A stretch of DNA of 64,000 nt. Origin: Sva-07 sp963717385 (GTDB taxonomy: Bacteria; Actinomycetota; Acidimicrobiia; Acidimicrobiales; Ilumatobacteraceae). The stretch covers positions 52,281-116,280 of the forward strand of contig CAVQWE010000004.1 of NCBI GenBank assembly GCA_963717385.1, read 5' to 3'. Position numbers and translations under genes: made by a program. The notes beneath the pieces were generated by a model, which saw only the letters and a program-made list of their open reading frames with translations, ran no database searches and had not been told where the DNA came from. Below, in pieces: positions 52,081 to 63,061 of the stretch; the stretch's first letter is position 1, and every line of letters starts with the position of its first letter.

Positions 52081-53298
52081 GTGGAAAATCCCGTCACCCC
52101 GCCCTACTCCAACGGACCTTCGGATGGGTCGTCGTCGATCCCGGGCGAGCCGCTCGCTCCGACCTCGCGTGTGTCGGTGACCGGCCCGCCGCCGCCCACC
52201 GTGACCCCAGGATGGGAACCGCCGGCCGCTCCCGTTGCGTCGCCGCCGCCATCACCCAGTCCTCGAGGCCGTGTGCGCTTCGGGGCTGGCGTCCTCGTGG
52301 GAATGGCGCTCACCGGTGCCGCCGTCGGCGGCTACGCGATCGGCCAGGACTCGACATCGTCCACTGCGGGACCGGCCTCCACGGCCACGGTCGCCGCACA
52401 GCCGGTGAGCACCTCGATCGGCTCGATTGCCGACCTGGTCGATTCGGTTCGGCCGTCGGTGGTGTCCGTGCGACAGGAAGTCACCCAAGGGACCGCCCGC
52501 GGCCAGGCCGCAGGCACGGGCTTCGTGCTGTCGGCCGACGGTTACATCGTGACGAACAACCATGTGATCGCCGAGGGCGACAGCCCGGTGGTCACCTTCG
52601 CTGACGGCACCAGCGAACCGGCAACGATCGTCGCCGGTGACCCCAGCCGCGACCTTGCCGTGCTCCGTGTCGACCGCACCGATCTGGTGCCGCTCGCCGT
52701 CGGCGACTCCGACGAGCTCCGCCTCGGCGACGACCTGATCGCCGTCGGCTATGCGCTCGATCTCAACGGAGAGCCGTCGGTGACCTCCGGCATCCTGTCC
52801 GCCCAGAACCGCACGATCGTCGCCGAGAACGGTGTGCAGCTCGTCAACCTCCTGCAGACCGACACCGCCATCAACCCGGGGAACTCGGGTGGCCCGCTGC
52901 TCAACGGCAGCGGCGAAGTGGTGGGCATCAACACCGCCATCGCCGGCGGGGCCGAGAACATCGGCTTCGCCATTGCGATCACGCCGGTGATGGACGTGAT
53001 CGATGCGCTCCGTGAGGGCAGCGTGCCCGACCGGGCGTTGATGGGTGTCACCACGCAACCGACCGGCGAGGGCCTCGGCGTCGAGATCATCGAGATCGCC
53101 GATGGCTCCGGTGCTGCCGACAGTTCGCTGGAAGTCGGCGACGTGATCGTGGCTGTCGACGACAACCAGATCACCGACCCGACCTCGCTCGGCGCCGCCA
53201 TCGGCACCTACCAGCCGGGCGATGCCGTCACGGTCACCGTCGAGCGCAACGGAACCACCCAAGACGTCGCCGTCACCCTCGGCACCCGCCCCACCTGA
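52081..53298 (+). CDS. HtrA-like S1C serine protease with PDZ domain
   Basis: A 405-residue membrane-anchored protease for envelope quality control. A Pro-rich cytoplasmic N-terminus, membrane helix (FGAGVLVGMALTGAAVGGYAIG), then the chymotrypsin-like domain with His in IVTNNHVIAEG, Asp in DPSRDLAVLRVD and Ser in NPGNSGGPLLNGSG. One PDZ domain ends it (GVTTQPTGEGLGVEIIEIADGS, VIVAVDDNQI). GTG 52081 is taken as start; a TTG nine bases earlier is equally possible. Family B or C palindromes are absent, but repeat array A follows the stop. Confidence 0.92.
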   Translation: MENPVTPPYSNGPSDGSSSIPGEPLAPTSRVSVTGPPPPTVTPGWEPPAAPVASPPPSPSPRGRVRFGAGVLVGMALTGAAVGGYAIGQDSTSSTAGPASTATVAAQPVSTSIGSIADLVDSVRPSVVSVRQEVTQGTARGQAAGTGFVLSADGYIVTNNHVIAEGDSPVVTFADGTSEPATIVAGDPSRDLAVLRVDRTDLVPLAVGDSDELRLGDDLIAVGYALDLNGEPSVTSGILSAQNRTIVAENGVQLVNLLQTDTAINPGNSGGPLLNGSGEVVGINTAIAGGAENIGFAIAITPVMDVIDALREGSVPDRALMGVTTQPTGEGLGVEIIEIADGSGAADSSLEVGDVIVAVDDNQITDPTSLGAAIGTYQPGDAVTVTVERNGTTQDVAVTLGTRPT

Positions 53299-53300
53299 CC

Positions 53301-53397
53301 GGTTCCCAACGCCCGGGTCTCCGGGAACCACCGTGGTTCCGCGAGGCCCGGGCGCTGGGAACCGCCGTGGTTCCGCGAGACCCGGGCGCTGGGAACC
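53301..53397. repeat. Palindromic repeat array A, three units, 34-bp period
   Basis: Units of 29 bp at 53301-53329, 53335-53363 and 53369-53397, separated by 5-bp linkers ACCGT and GCCGT. The first unit has the sense of those at 12114, the next two the opposite sense, so the array is nearly symmetrical. It begins 3 bases after the HtrA stop and ends 4 bases before the convergent flavoprotein stop. Confidence 0.9.
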
Positions 53398-53401
53398 ACG
53401 A

Positions 53402-54897
53402 TCAGGCGGCGGGGAGGGCGTCGATGAAGTCGGCTCGAGTTGCCGGGCCGAGAGCCGGCTCGGGTGGGCGTTGATCCTTGGACTGCAGTACTGCGAAGAC
53501 GCGGGCGCCGAAGTCGGCGTCGGCGAGCAGCGCGTCGGGCGGCGACAGCAGGTTGAGGTTGCGGACGAACGCCCGTAGCACCACCTGGTCGGTACGCAAC
53601 GCCGGCGCCAATCCGTCACGCAGCACCGACCGTGTGAACGTTCTCGGATCGGTGGCGTCGCCGTACGGATCTTCGTCGGCGAGCAGTGCAGCCGCTACAC
53701 GTCGCCCCTCGCGATCCTGCTCGACCGACGAGCGGTACCACGGATGGATCTCCGCCCGCAGCGCCTCGTCGTACGCAACCGCCACGGCCCGCACGTCGTT
53801 CGGATGCTCGGCGATCTCTGTCGCCAGCAGATGGGCGCTCCAATAGGCGGTGCTGCAGCCCCGCCCGTACAACGGATTGGTACACAACACGGCGTCGCCG
53901 ACCGGGACCAGCCCGATCGCTGCGGGCACGCCGTCGAGCACGTAGTCGCTCCACTTGTTCAGCAGCCCCGCCATCATGTGGACCTCGGGCGTGATCGGCT
54001 CGGCACGGCCGTCGAGCCACGGCGCCGTTGCCGGCAACGCACGGGCGGCCGCGTCGAATGCGGCGGGATCAGCCAATCGCTTGCGGAGTTCGTCGTCGTC
54101 GGTCGGGATCGCGAGCGTGACGCTGAAGGTGCGGTTGTCGCCGACGAACGTGCCGTACTTGACGTAGCCGAGGTCGCCGCCGATCGGTCCGGTCCGCGGC
54201 GGCAGCTCGGCATCGGGCAGCAGGCGGTAGAAGCGGCTGGCGTACACGATCCCGGTGTCCTCCACGGTCTCGGTCACCTCGCGGGCACCGATGTCAGCGA
54301 GCCACTCGGCCACCGCACTGCGCCGACCGTTCGCCGCCACCACCAGATCGGCAGCCAGCTCGGTGCCGTCGTCGAGCCGCACCCCGGTCACCACGGGGAC
54401 ACCCCCGACGCTCGGAGCGGTGCTGTCGCTCGGTGCGAGGTCGGCTCCGGATTCGGGTGTGGGCGCGGTGAGGAGGGCGGTGGCGGCGAGGCCGGTGCGG
54501 ATCGTCACGTTCGCCTCGGCGAGCGCGGCGCGACGGAGCACCCATTCGAAGGTGGTGCGACGACAGGCGATCATCACCAGATCCTCGTCATCGGGCTCGG
54601 GTGTGAACTCCATGTCCGGTGGCAGCGCATCGCCGAAGCGCATTTCGGTGGCGCCCGCGGCGAGCAGTGCTTCGAGGATGTCGGGTTGATGATCGCGCAG
54701 CAGATTCCGCAGTCGTGCGAGGAACGCATGGCTGTGGCGAACTTGGGGCGCACCGCGACGGTTCCACTCGAACGCCTCGTCGGCGGTGGCCGGCATCGGC
54801 GTGTCGTCGCGCTCGATCACGGTGATTTCGTGGCCCGCTCGCCCGAGCAGCAGCGCCGTGGCCAGCCCGGACACTCCGCCACCGACCACGACGACCT

Positions 54898-54901
<4 letters not shown>
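53402..54901 (-). CDS. FAD-dependent oxidoreductase (halogenase/monooxygenase-like)
   Basis: A 499-residue flavoprotein. The FAD-binding loop KVVVVGGGVSGLATALLLGRAGHEITVIE is at the N-terminus, VVAANGRRSAVAEWL carries the DG-like middle motif in a variant form, and LVPVGDAVLCTNPLYGRGCSTAYWSAHLL is the GD motif. The layout is that of group A monooxygenases or geranylgeranyl-reductase-like enzymes. GTG 54901 overlaps the stop of the Baeyer-Villiger gene by 4 bp, so both may act on one substrate. Confidence 0.85.
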
Positions 54902-56713
<1,812 letters not shown>

Positions 56714-56789
56714 CGTTGCACGGTACAAGTTTCGCCTCGGGTCTGTCCCGCCGGAACGGCCAGGCGGTGAACCGTGGAAGACTGCAGTG

Positions 56790-57479
56790 GTGCAAGTCGC
56801 ACTGGCGTTGTACCCAGGGGTGTCGGCCGACGAGTGCGAAGCGTTCACGTGCGTGTTCGACCGTCTCGTCGGCGCCGAACTCGTCGGTGTCGGCGCGCAG
56901 CTCGGCATCATCGAGGGCCCTGGTGGCGGCCACCGGGTCGACGCGATCTTCGCCGACGTCCAGCACCCCGACATCGTGCTGGTTCCCGGAGGCATCGGCT
57001 GCGCTCGCGCTGCGGGCGACCCAGAGCTGCTCGACTGGTTGCGCACCGTGTCGGTGCAGTGTGACTGGATGGCGGCCAGTTCGACGGGCACCGTCGTGGT
57101 GGCAGCGGCTGGGTTGTTGGGCGAACACGACGCCGCCACACATTGGCTGGCGGGCGACCTGCTCGCCGAGCACGGCTCGAAGCCATCTGATGAGCGGATC
57201 GTCGAGATCGGTCGGATCATCACGTGCGAGGGCCGAATCACTGCACTGCATGTCGCGCTGCTGGTCACCCTCCGCGTTGGCGGCCCCGACGCGGTGGCTG
57301 CGGTTCGTCGAGGGCTGGCAGGCGGAAACGCTGCGCCCGAAAACGTTGCTCGTTGGCGTCGATGGTGGCACGAGCGTGAGCGCACTCCACGTCGCAAGGG
57401 CCCCGGGCGACCACGCAACCGCGAACTCGAAGCCCCCGACGTCATCGAGTTCAGCCCGCTGATCACGCGCCCTCGCTGA
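56790..57479 (+). CDS. DJ-1/PfpI-superfamily protein lacking the catalytic Cys
   Basis: A 229-residue GATase1-like protein. The fold pattern is QVALALYPGVSADECEAF, then DIVLVPGGIGCARAAGD (first nucleophile-side strand) and AASSTGTVVVAAAGLLGEHDAATHW, the region that in GlxA and isonitrile hydratases carries the nucleophilic Cys before TG; here it is Ser-Thr. It may have lost hydrolase activity or use another residue. The C-terminus adds a basic tail (RWRRWWHERERTPRRKGPGRPRNRE), like a DNA- or RNA-binding extension. GTG 56790 or 56787 starts it. Confidence 0.78.
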   Translation: MQVALALYPGVSADECEAFTCVFDRLVGAELVGVGAQLGIIEGPGGGHRVDAIFADVQHPDIVLVPGGIGCARAAGDPELLDWLRTVSVQCDWMAASSTGTVVVAAAGLLGEHDAATHWLAGDLLAEHGSKPSDERIVEIGRIITCEGRITALHVALLVTLRVGGPDAVAAVRRGLAGGNAAPENVARWRRWWHERERTPRRKGPGRPRNRELEAPDVIEFSPLITRPR

Positions 57480-57500
57480 CGACCGACCGGCGCCGGGTTT

Positions 57501-57523
57501 CGAGATGCGCATGCGACATCTCG
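57501..57523. repeat. Palindrome related to family C
   Basis: CGAGATG (57501-57507) and CATCTCG (57517-57523) flank CGCATGCGA. The arms equal those of the perfect palindrome at 51122, but the centre differs. It sits 17 bases before the acyl-CoA dehydrogenase start. Confidence 0.55.
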
Positions 57524-57539
57524 GTCCTACGCTGGCCAC

Positions 57540-58685
57540 ATGCGCACGCTGTACGACGCCGACCACGAGGCCTTCCGCGATTCCTTCGCATCGTTCGTCG
57601 CGAAAGAGGTGACGCCGCACTACCCCGAGTGGGAAGAGGCCGGTATCGCCCCACGCGAGATGTACGCCGCGGCGGGCCAGTACGGCTTCGTCGGCATGGC
57701 GATCCCCGAGCAGTACGGCGGCGGCGGTACCGACGACTTCCGCTTCAATGCCATCCTGAGCGAGGAGTTCAACGCCGCCGGCATCGGCGGGGCGGGTCTC
57801 GGCCTCACGCTCCACAACGACATCTGCACGCCGTACTTCATCGAGTACTGCACTGACGAGCAAGCCGAACGGTGGATGCCCGGTATCGCATCGGGCGAGC
57901 TGATCACCGCAGTCGCCATGACCGAGCCGGGCACCGGGAGCGACCTCGCGGGCATCGCCACCACGGCGATCCGTGACGGCGACGAGTACGTCGTCAACGG
58001 CTCCAAGACGTTCATCACCAACGGCATCAACTCCGACCTCGTGATCGTCGCCGCCAAGACCGACCCCACCGAACGTCACTCGGGACTGTCGCTGCTGGTG
58101 ATCGAACGCGGCATGGAGGGCTTCGAACGGGGCCGCAACCTCGACAAGATCGGCATGCACAGCCAAGACACCGCCGAGCTGTTCTTCAACGACGTTCGGG
58201 TCCCTGTTGCGAACCGCTTCGGCGACGAGGGCAAGGGCTTCACCTACCTCGCAGCCAACCTCGCCCAGGAGCGCCTGTCGATCGCCATCGCCGGCATCGC
58301 TGCGGCCCGTGCTGCACTCGGCTGGACGCTCGAGTACGTCGGCGAGCGCACCGCGTTCGGCAAGTCGATCGGCACGTTCCAGAACACCAAGTTCGTGCTC
58401 GCCGAGTGCTCGACCGAGATCGACGTCACGCAGGCCTACGTCGACCAGTGCATCTTGCAGCTCAACGCCAAGCAGCTCACCCCGGCGATGGCTGCGCAGG
58501 CCAAGTACTGGTGCACCGACCTCCAGAACCGAGTGGTCGACCGGTGCCTGCAGCTGTTCGGTGGCTACGGCTACATGACCGAGTACCCCATCGCCCGCGC
58601 CTACGTCGACGCTCGTGTGACCTCGATCTACGGAGGGACCAACGAAGTGATGAAGACGATCATCGCCAAGTCGATCGGCCTCTGA
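57540..58685 (+). CDS. Acyl-CoA dehydrogenase
   Basis: A 381-residue flavin enzyme of fatty-acid beta-oxidation. Signatures: AVAMTEPGTGSDLAGIATTA, VNGSKTFITNGINSDLVIVAAKT, GIAAARAALGWTLEYVGERTAFGKSIGTFQ and, near the end, LFGGYGYMTEYPIARAYVDARVTSIYGGTNEVM with the catalytic Glu of the NE pair. Normal length, intact. Monocistronic by position, preceded by a palindrome. Confidence 0.93.
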   Translation: MRTLYDADHEAFRDSFASFVAKEVTPHYPEWEEAGIAPREMYAAAGQYGFVGMAIPEQYGGGGTDDFRFNAILSEEFNAAGIGGAGLGLTLHNDICTPYFIEYCTDEQAERWMPGIASGELITAVAMTEPGTGSDLAGIATTAIRDGDEYVVNGSKTFITNGINSDLVIVAAKTDPTERHSGLSLLVIERGMEGFERGRNLDKIGMHSQDTAELFFNDVRVPVANRFGDEGKGFTYLAANLAQERLSIAIAGIAAARAALGWTLEYVGERTAFGKSIGTFQNTKFVLAECSTEIDVTQAYVDQCILQLNAKQLTPAMAAQAKYWCTDLQNRVVDRCLQLFGGYGYMTEYPIARAYVDARVTSIYGGTNEVMKTIIAKSIGL

Positions 58686-59816
58686 TCACGCCCCGGGTCT
58701 GACCCCTGATGGTGTCGGCGTCGACTTGCGGAGTTGGTGTTTCCAGAGCCCGAGCGTGCCGAGGCCGACCGGGATGATCAGCAGCCAGGTGAGGATTCGG
58801 AAGATCAGCACCGCCGCCGAGATCTGGTTGACGAACTCCGACCCAGCAGCTGCGGTGAGCATGCCGATGTAGGCGATCTCGCTGACGCCCGCGTCGCCGG
58901 CGGTGATCGGGAAGACGGTGAGGCCCTGCACGAGGGCGAACACCACGAACACCTCGGTCCAGCGCAGGTCGCTTTCACCGACCCCGGTGAAACGCAGGCA
59001 CATCAACAGCAGCGCGAATTTGGTGGCCGACGTGAGCACCGTTGCCCAAGTGGCCACCAACCACCGCTCGCGAAGCGTCTGTACTGCTCTGGCACGGCTG
59101 GCCACCATCTGGGCCGGCAGGTCTTCCGGCGTCGGCTTGCGCAGCAGCCGAAGCACCCTGGACCACACCGGAGCAATGAGACGACCCGCCTGCTCGGTGC
59201 GCTTCTCCGAGCCGAGCACGAATGCCAGCACGACCACCGCGAGCCCCACGACCAGACAGATCGCGACAACGGTCTGCATCGTGTCGCTCATCGGGGCGTC
59301 GGAGACCAACAGGCCGATCGCGGCGATGACCGGCAGCACCAGCTTGATGCCGATGCTGAAGATGCCGCCGGCGGCAACCGCCAACGTCGCTTCGCCGGTG
59401 GTGCGGCCCCACGAGGTGAGCATGCGGAATCGCACCGGCAGATCGCTCGGGCCGGGAACCACTGACGTGATCGACGCTGGGCCGAGGAACGCAACCACCC
59501 CGTGACGAACAGCGAGCCCTGGCACCAGCGAGGCAGTGAGGAGACCCTGGGCGGCGACCCAGATGATCCACATGCTCGCCAACGCGAGGATCTCGGCGTC
59601 ATCGAACGAGCGGACCGCGTCCATCACCTCGGCGGGGTCGAGGTCGTCGAATGTGGTGGCCAGGATCCACGTGGAGATCCCAAGCGCACCAACGATGAAG
59701 ACGATTCGGAGGATGATCTTGCGGATGCTTCGGGGCGGAGCTTCGGGGAGTCCGTCGTCGGGTGTGATGGCGGCGAGCGCGCTGTGATCGAGGACTTCGT
59801 CGTCAGATGTCGTCAT
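58686..59816 (-). CDS. LPG-synthase-like (UPF0104) integral membrane protein
   Basis: A 376-residue multi-spanning membrane protein of the lysylphosphatidylglycerol synthase TM / YbhN family, with about eight helices (ILRIVFIVGALGISTWILATTF; GIKLVLPVIAAIGLLVS; VVAICLVVGLAVVVLAFVLG; FALVQGLTVFPITAGDAGVSEIAYIGML). The helix FPITAGDAGVSE is the conserved family loop. Members flip or modify lipids. The start lies 14 bases inside the end of the ceramidase-acyltransferase gene, so the two are coupled. Confidence 0.84.
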   Translation of the reverse strand: MTTSDDEVLDHSALAAITPDDGLPEAPPRSIRKIILRIVFIVGALGISTWILATTFDDLDPAEVMDAVRSFDDAEILALASMWIIWVAAQGLLTASLVPGLAVRHGVVAFLGPASITSVVPGPSDLPVRFRMLTSWGRTTGEATLAVAAGGIFSIGIKLVLPVIAAIGLLVSDAPMSDTMQTVVAICLVVGLAVVVLAFVLGSEKRTEQAGRLIAPVWSRVLRLLRKPTPEDLPAQMVASRARAVQTLRERWLVATWATVLTSATKFALLLMCLRFTGVGESDLRWTEVFVVFALVQGLTVFPITAGDAGVSEIAYIGMLTAAAGSEFVNQISAAVLIFRILTWLLIIPVGLGTLGLWKHQLRKSTPTPSGVRPGA

Positions 59817-61758
59817 GGCGGGTCTCGATACTCTCGCGCACGGCGGCCACGAGGCTGGAACGTGCCTCGAGAACCGGCGGAACCAGTCCGACCCGATCGC
59901 GCAATCTGACACGGCCGACCAGTACGGCGGCCTGGCGAACGATCGGTGGCCACACGGTGAGCGCCACGGCGCCACCAACAGCGACCGCCACACCGTCGGC
60001 GACCGCGACCCAACCGTCGCCGAGCCAGATCCCCATCAGGACCCACGTGGCGAGCAGCGTGACCAGTCCGAGCAGCAGGCGAACAGTTCCCTTCGTCGCA
60101 GTCGAGCGCACCAAGGCCGTACCGACGACGATGACGAACAGAGCGGGAAGGTGGATCAGCGTGATCGTCACCAGCAACGACCCCGCAACGAGCAGCGCCA
60201 GCGCCGACCACACGAGTCGACCGATCGAGACTCGACCGGGACGGAGCTGAACTGCGGTGATCCCGAGCAGTTGCAACCGAGCAGCGAAGTCTCGATACGC
60301 AGCGATGACGCGCTCGCGTGCCGCCGGCGGCGCGGCCGCAAGGCGTCGGGCGACCACCTCGGCGTCGCCGAACGACACATCGGAGCGCCCGGTGGTTGCG
60401 CTGCGTTCTTCACGGGCGGCCGCCCGAAGCATCTCGCGTTCGTCGAGGTTCGCGAACTGGGGTGATACGTCTTCGAGCGACTCGGTGATCCGAGATGTGA
60501 GGATGGCCGCATCGGTTCGATTCGGTTCGCCGTCGGTCCCGAGTCCGGATCCGGCGAACTCCGACACCACGATCGGTTCGCCGAACATCACGACAGCACG
60601 ACTGCGAGTTTCGATGGTGCTCTCGAAGGCCATGCCGATCGGCACGATCACCAGGTCGGGCGCGGTGGGGAGCGCGCCGAGCGCAATGCGCGCAGCACCC
60701 GACTTCACCCGGTCGAGTCCGGCGCGATCGCCGGTGGTGCCTTCGGGGAAGATCGCAACCGTGGCACGCTGCGCGAGTTCGTGGTGGCAGGCGTCGAACA
60801 CCGAGGCGTTGTCGCTCGCGCGGTCGCCGTCGCCGGTTCGATACACCGGCAGCACGCCGGCGAGCCACAGGAACGGTCGTGCGACGACGACCTTCCAGAG
60901 TGCCGCTTTGGCGAGGAATCGTGGGAGGCGGCCGATCACTGCGGCCACAACGACTGGGTCGACGAACCCGTTGCCATGGTTGGCCACGATCAGTACCGGC
61001 CGGTTGCGGGGGAGTCGATCGTGCCAGCGCACCTCGACGGAGCGGTGGAACGTGAGTACGAGGCCGCGAGCAACGAGACCGATCGTGCGGTCGGTGAAGC
61101 GGCGGAACAGACGTGGTGCGCGGTCGGGGTCGGCGGCAGCGTACGCGCGGTCGACCCACGCGATTGCGACGATCGCGGTGAGTACGTGCCAGAGCCCGTG
61201 GGGTTGCAGCCACGAGTCGGCATCGCATGCGGGGCTTGCCGGAGTGCCGAGCGCCCACATCCCGATCGCGAATGCTCCCAGGCCGAGCAGCGGCCACGAC
61301 CACACGGCGGTCATCGACCGTCGTCGGGCGATCAGCGAAGCGACCACGATCGTGCCCACTGCCACGCCGACAGCGACGTTCGTCGCATCAGGAGCGAAGG
61401 CCCACACCACGGCCGACACACCGAGCCCAACCGCGAGCCCGATGAGCGACGACCGGTCGGCGGCGCCACGCAGTCGGCCAACGTGCCAGCCCGCCACGAA
61501 TGCAAGCGCGCCGATCAGCGGGACGTCGTGCAGGAACTGGCCGAAGTCGCTCGCTGCGCCGTGGTAGAGCAGACTGCCGAACCCCTCGGCCGCCGTGATG
61601 GCGGCCAAGCCGTACACCGCACGTGGCAGCCGGGAGCGGCGAACCTCCCAAGCGAGTATCAGTCCGGCGGCGACGTAGGCGAGCGAACTCCAGGCGTTGA
61701 CGTCCTGTTCGAGCAGCCAGTCGTCGCGCAGTTCGCAGTCGGAGGTCTCCGCGCTCAC
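59803..61758 (-). CDS. Fusion of a ceramidase-like (CREST) membrane domain with a PlsC-type acyltransferase
   Basis: A 651-residue two-domain enzyme. Residues 1-205 have seven predicted helices and the CREST-hydrolase pattern: NAWSSLAYVAAGL, SLLYHGAASDFGQFLHD with His66 and His77, and PHGLWH with His187 and His191. Residues 215-450 are a lysophospholipid-type acyltransferase: VANHGNGFVDP (His261, Asp267) and FPEGTTG, in the H-x5-D spacing of GPAT-like members, with a long C-terminal membrane region. It could cleave an amide- or ester-linked lipid and re-acylate it. Coupled to the downstream UPF0104 gene. Confidence 0.84.
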   Translation of the reverse strand: MSAETSDCELRDDWLLEQDVNAWSSLAYVAAGLILAWEVRRSRLPRAVYGLAAITAAEGFGSLLYHGAASDFGQFLHDVPLIGALAFVAGWHVGRLRGAADRSSLIGLAVGLGVSAVVWAFAPDATNVAVGVAVGTIVVASLIARRRSMTAVWSWPLLGLGAFAIGMWALGTPASPACDADSWLQPHGLWHVLTAIVAIAWVDRAYAAADPDRAPRLFRRFTDRTIGLVARGLVLTFHRSVEVRWHDRLPRNRPVLIVANHGNGFVDPVVVAAVIGRLPRFLAKAALWKVVVARPFLWLAGVLPVYRTGDGDRASDNASVFDACHHELAQRATVAIFPEGTTGDRAGLDRVKSGAARIALGALPTAPDLVIVPIGMAFESTIETRSRAVVMFGEPIVVSEFAGSGLGTDGEPNRTDAAILTSRITESLEDVSPQFANLDEREMLRAAAREERSATTGRSDVSFGDAEVVARRLAAAPPAARERVIAAYRDFAARLQLLGITAVQLRPGRVSIGRLVWSALALLVAGSLLVTITLIHLPALFVIVVGTALVRSTATKGTVRLLLGLVTLLATWVLMGIWLGDGWVAVADGVAVAVGGAVALTVWPPIVRQAAVLVGRVRLRDRVGLVPPVLEARSSLVAAVRESIETRHDDI

Positions 61759-61771
61759 CGCAACGTGCCCG

Positions 61772-62434
61772 TCACCCGTTGTCGGCGGTGCTGGCGCCCG
61801 AGGTGGTCACCCCGGTGGACCACGCCTGGCGCAGCGAGTCGCGTCGACGGTCGACGTCGGTGAACTGGGCGATGATGCCGCCGACCACCAAGCCGCCGTA
61901 GATCACGAACCACCACCAGTCGTCGCCGACGTACTCGGTGGTGATGCCGATGTCGAAGTCGTCGACGTCGAACACACCGAACAGCAGCATGAGCCCGCCG
62001 ACCATCGTGCTCGCGCCGGCCAACGCGGTGAGGATGGTCAAGAGCACCATCGGGAGATCGCCTGCAATCGCAACGATCGCCAACACCACGGCGAGCACCA
62101 CGCCGCTGAGCACGATCACCCAACTCCAGGTGACGCCGAGCGCAACCATCAGGCTGGTGCCGAGCACGAACCCGATACCCATCATTCCGATCATCACCGA
62201 GACTTCGTAGTACAGGTAGGCGACCACGCCGAACACGATGGCGAGACCGAATCCGACGAACCAGCCGAGTGCGTTGCCGAGGAAGCCGGCGTCGCCCGAC
62301 ACGATGCTGGCGCCGAGCATGAACCCGGCAAACGCTCCCCAGATGGGGATCACCAGACGCATGGCGAGGTAGCCGCGGAAACAGAACACTGCTCCGGTGA
62401 GCAGGGCGATGACGCCTACTGCGATGTCGTTCAT
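61772..62434 (-). CDS. Multi-spanning membrane protein (DUF4203/TMEM198-like)
   Basis: A 220-residue protein with seven predicted helices, a conserved small-residue pattern in VIPIWGAFAGFMLGASIVSG and GWFVGFGLAIVFGVVAYLYY, and a short acidic linker before the last helix (DDFDIGITTEYVGDDWWW). The family is present in bacteria and eukaryotes without a proven bacterial role. 13 bases separate its stop from the ATG of the fusion enzyme, so all three membrane genes form one operon. Confidence 0.78.
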   Translation of the reverse strand: MNDIAVGVIALLTGAVFCFRGYLAMRLVIPIWGAFAGFMLGASIVSGDAGFLGNALGWFVGFGLAIVFGVVAYLYYEVSVMIGMMGIGFVLGTSLMVALGVTWSWVIVLSGVVLAVVLAIVAIAGDLPMVLLTILTALAGASTMVGGLMLLFGVFDVDDFDIGITTEYVGDDWWWFVIYGGLVVGGIIAQFTDVDRRRDSLRQAWSTGVTTSGASTADNG

Positions 62435-62498
62435 GTGCACACTCTTGCAGAGCCGTCTGACCCTGGCGTGGTCATCGGTGAAGCGCGAGACTCCGGGT

Positions 62499-62951
62499 AT
62501 GGCTGCTTCGATCGCACTGCTCTGTACCGACGGTTCCGAACTGGCGCTCAGTGCGATCCGTCAGGGGCTCGACCTGCTCGCGACCCCGGACCGGATCGTG
62601 GTGGTCTCGGTCGCGTCGCCGATCGATCCCACCCTCGTCACCGGGACCGGATTTGCTGGCGGCGTGATGACCTACGACGAGAAGAACGACATCGTCGAGG
62701 CGCAGCGCGCCGCCGCCCAAGCACATCTCGACGACACGGTGGCCGAACTCGGAATGGACGGTGCCGAGACCATGGTGCTCACCGGCGACGCCGGTCACGA
62801 GATCTGTGCCGCGGCCGAGAAGCTGCAGGCCAGCGTGGTGGTGCTCGGCACGCATGGCCGCAGTGGCATCAAGCGGGCGATCATGGGCTCGACGTCCGAC
62901 TACGTCGTGCGGCACTGCGCATGCCCGGTGCTGGTGCAGGGCGCTGGCTGA
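62499..62951 (+). CDS. Universal stress protein (UspA family)
   Basis: A 150-residue UspA domain protein. The N-terminal strand ALLCTDGSELALSAIRQG has the ATP-related Asp, and the nucleotide motif is GTHGRSGIKRAIMGSTSDYVVRHCACPVLV (G-x2-G-x9-GS/T), so ATP binding is expected. It starts at ATG 62499, divergent from the membrane operon. Role: stress or energy-state signalling. Confidence 0.9.
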   Translation: MAASIALLCTDGSELALSAIRQGLDLLATPDRIVVVSVASPIDPTLVTGTGFAGGVMTYDEKNDIVEAQRAAAQAHLDDTVAELGMDGAETMVLTGDAGHEICAAAEKLQASVVVLGTHGRSGIKRAIMGSTSDYVVRHCACPVLVQGAG

Positions 62952-63061
62952 AGGTTCGTCTGGGAACTTGCACCCTGGTGGGCCCGAGTCGGCCGGGCGT
63001 CTAACATCTCGGTCGCTACCGCAACCGGAGCGGCGCTGGCAAACGTCTACGAGGAGAACCA

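Noticed and set aside
53301..53397. CRISPR array
   Set aside because: Units are regular but the gaps are only 5 bp and nearly constant, the units are palindromic and partly inverted, and no cas operon is nearby.
60257..61567. Long plus-strand frame opposite the ceramidase-acyltransferase gene
   Set aside because: Ser/Arg/Thr-rich antisense shadow; the minus-strand protein has catalytic motifs in both domains.
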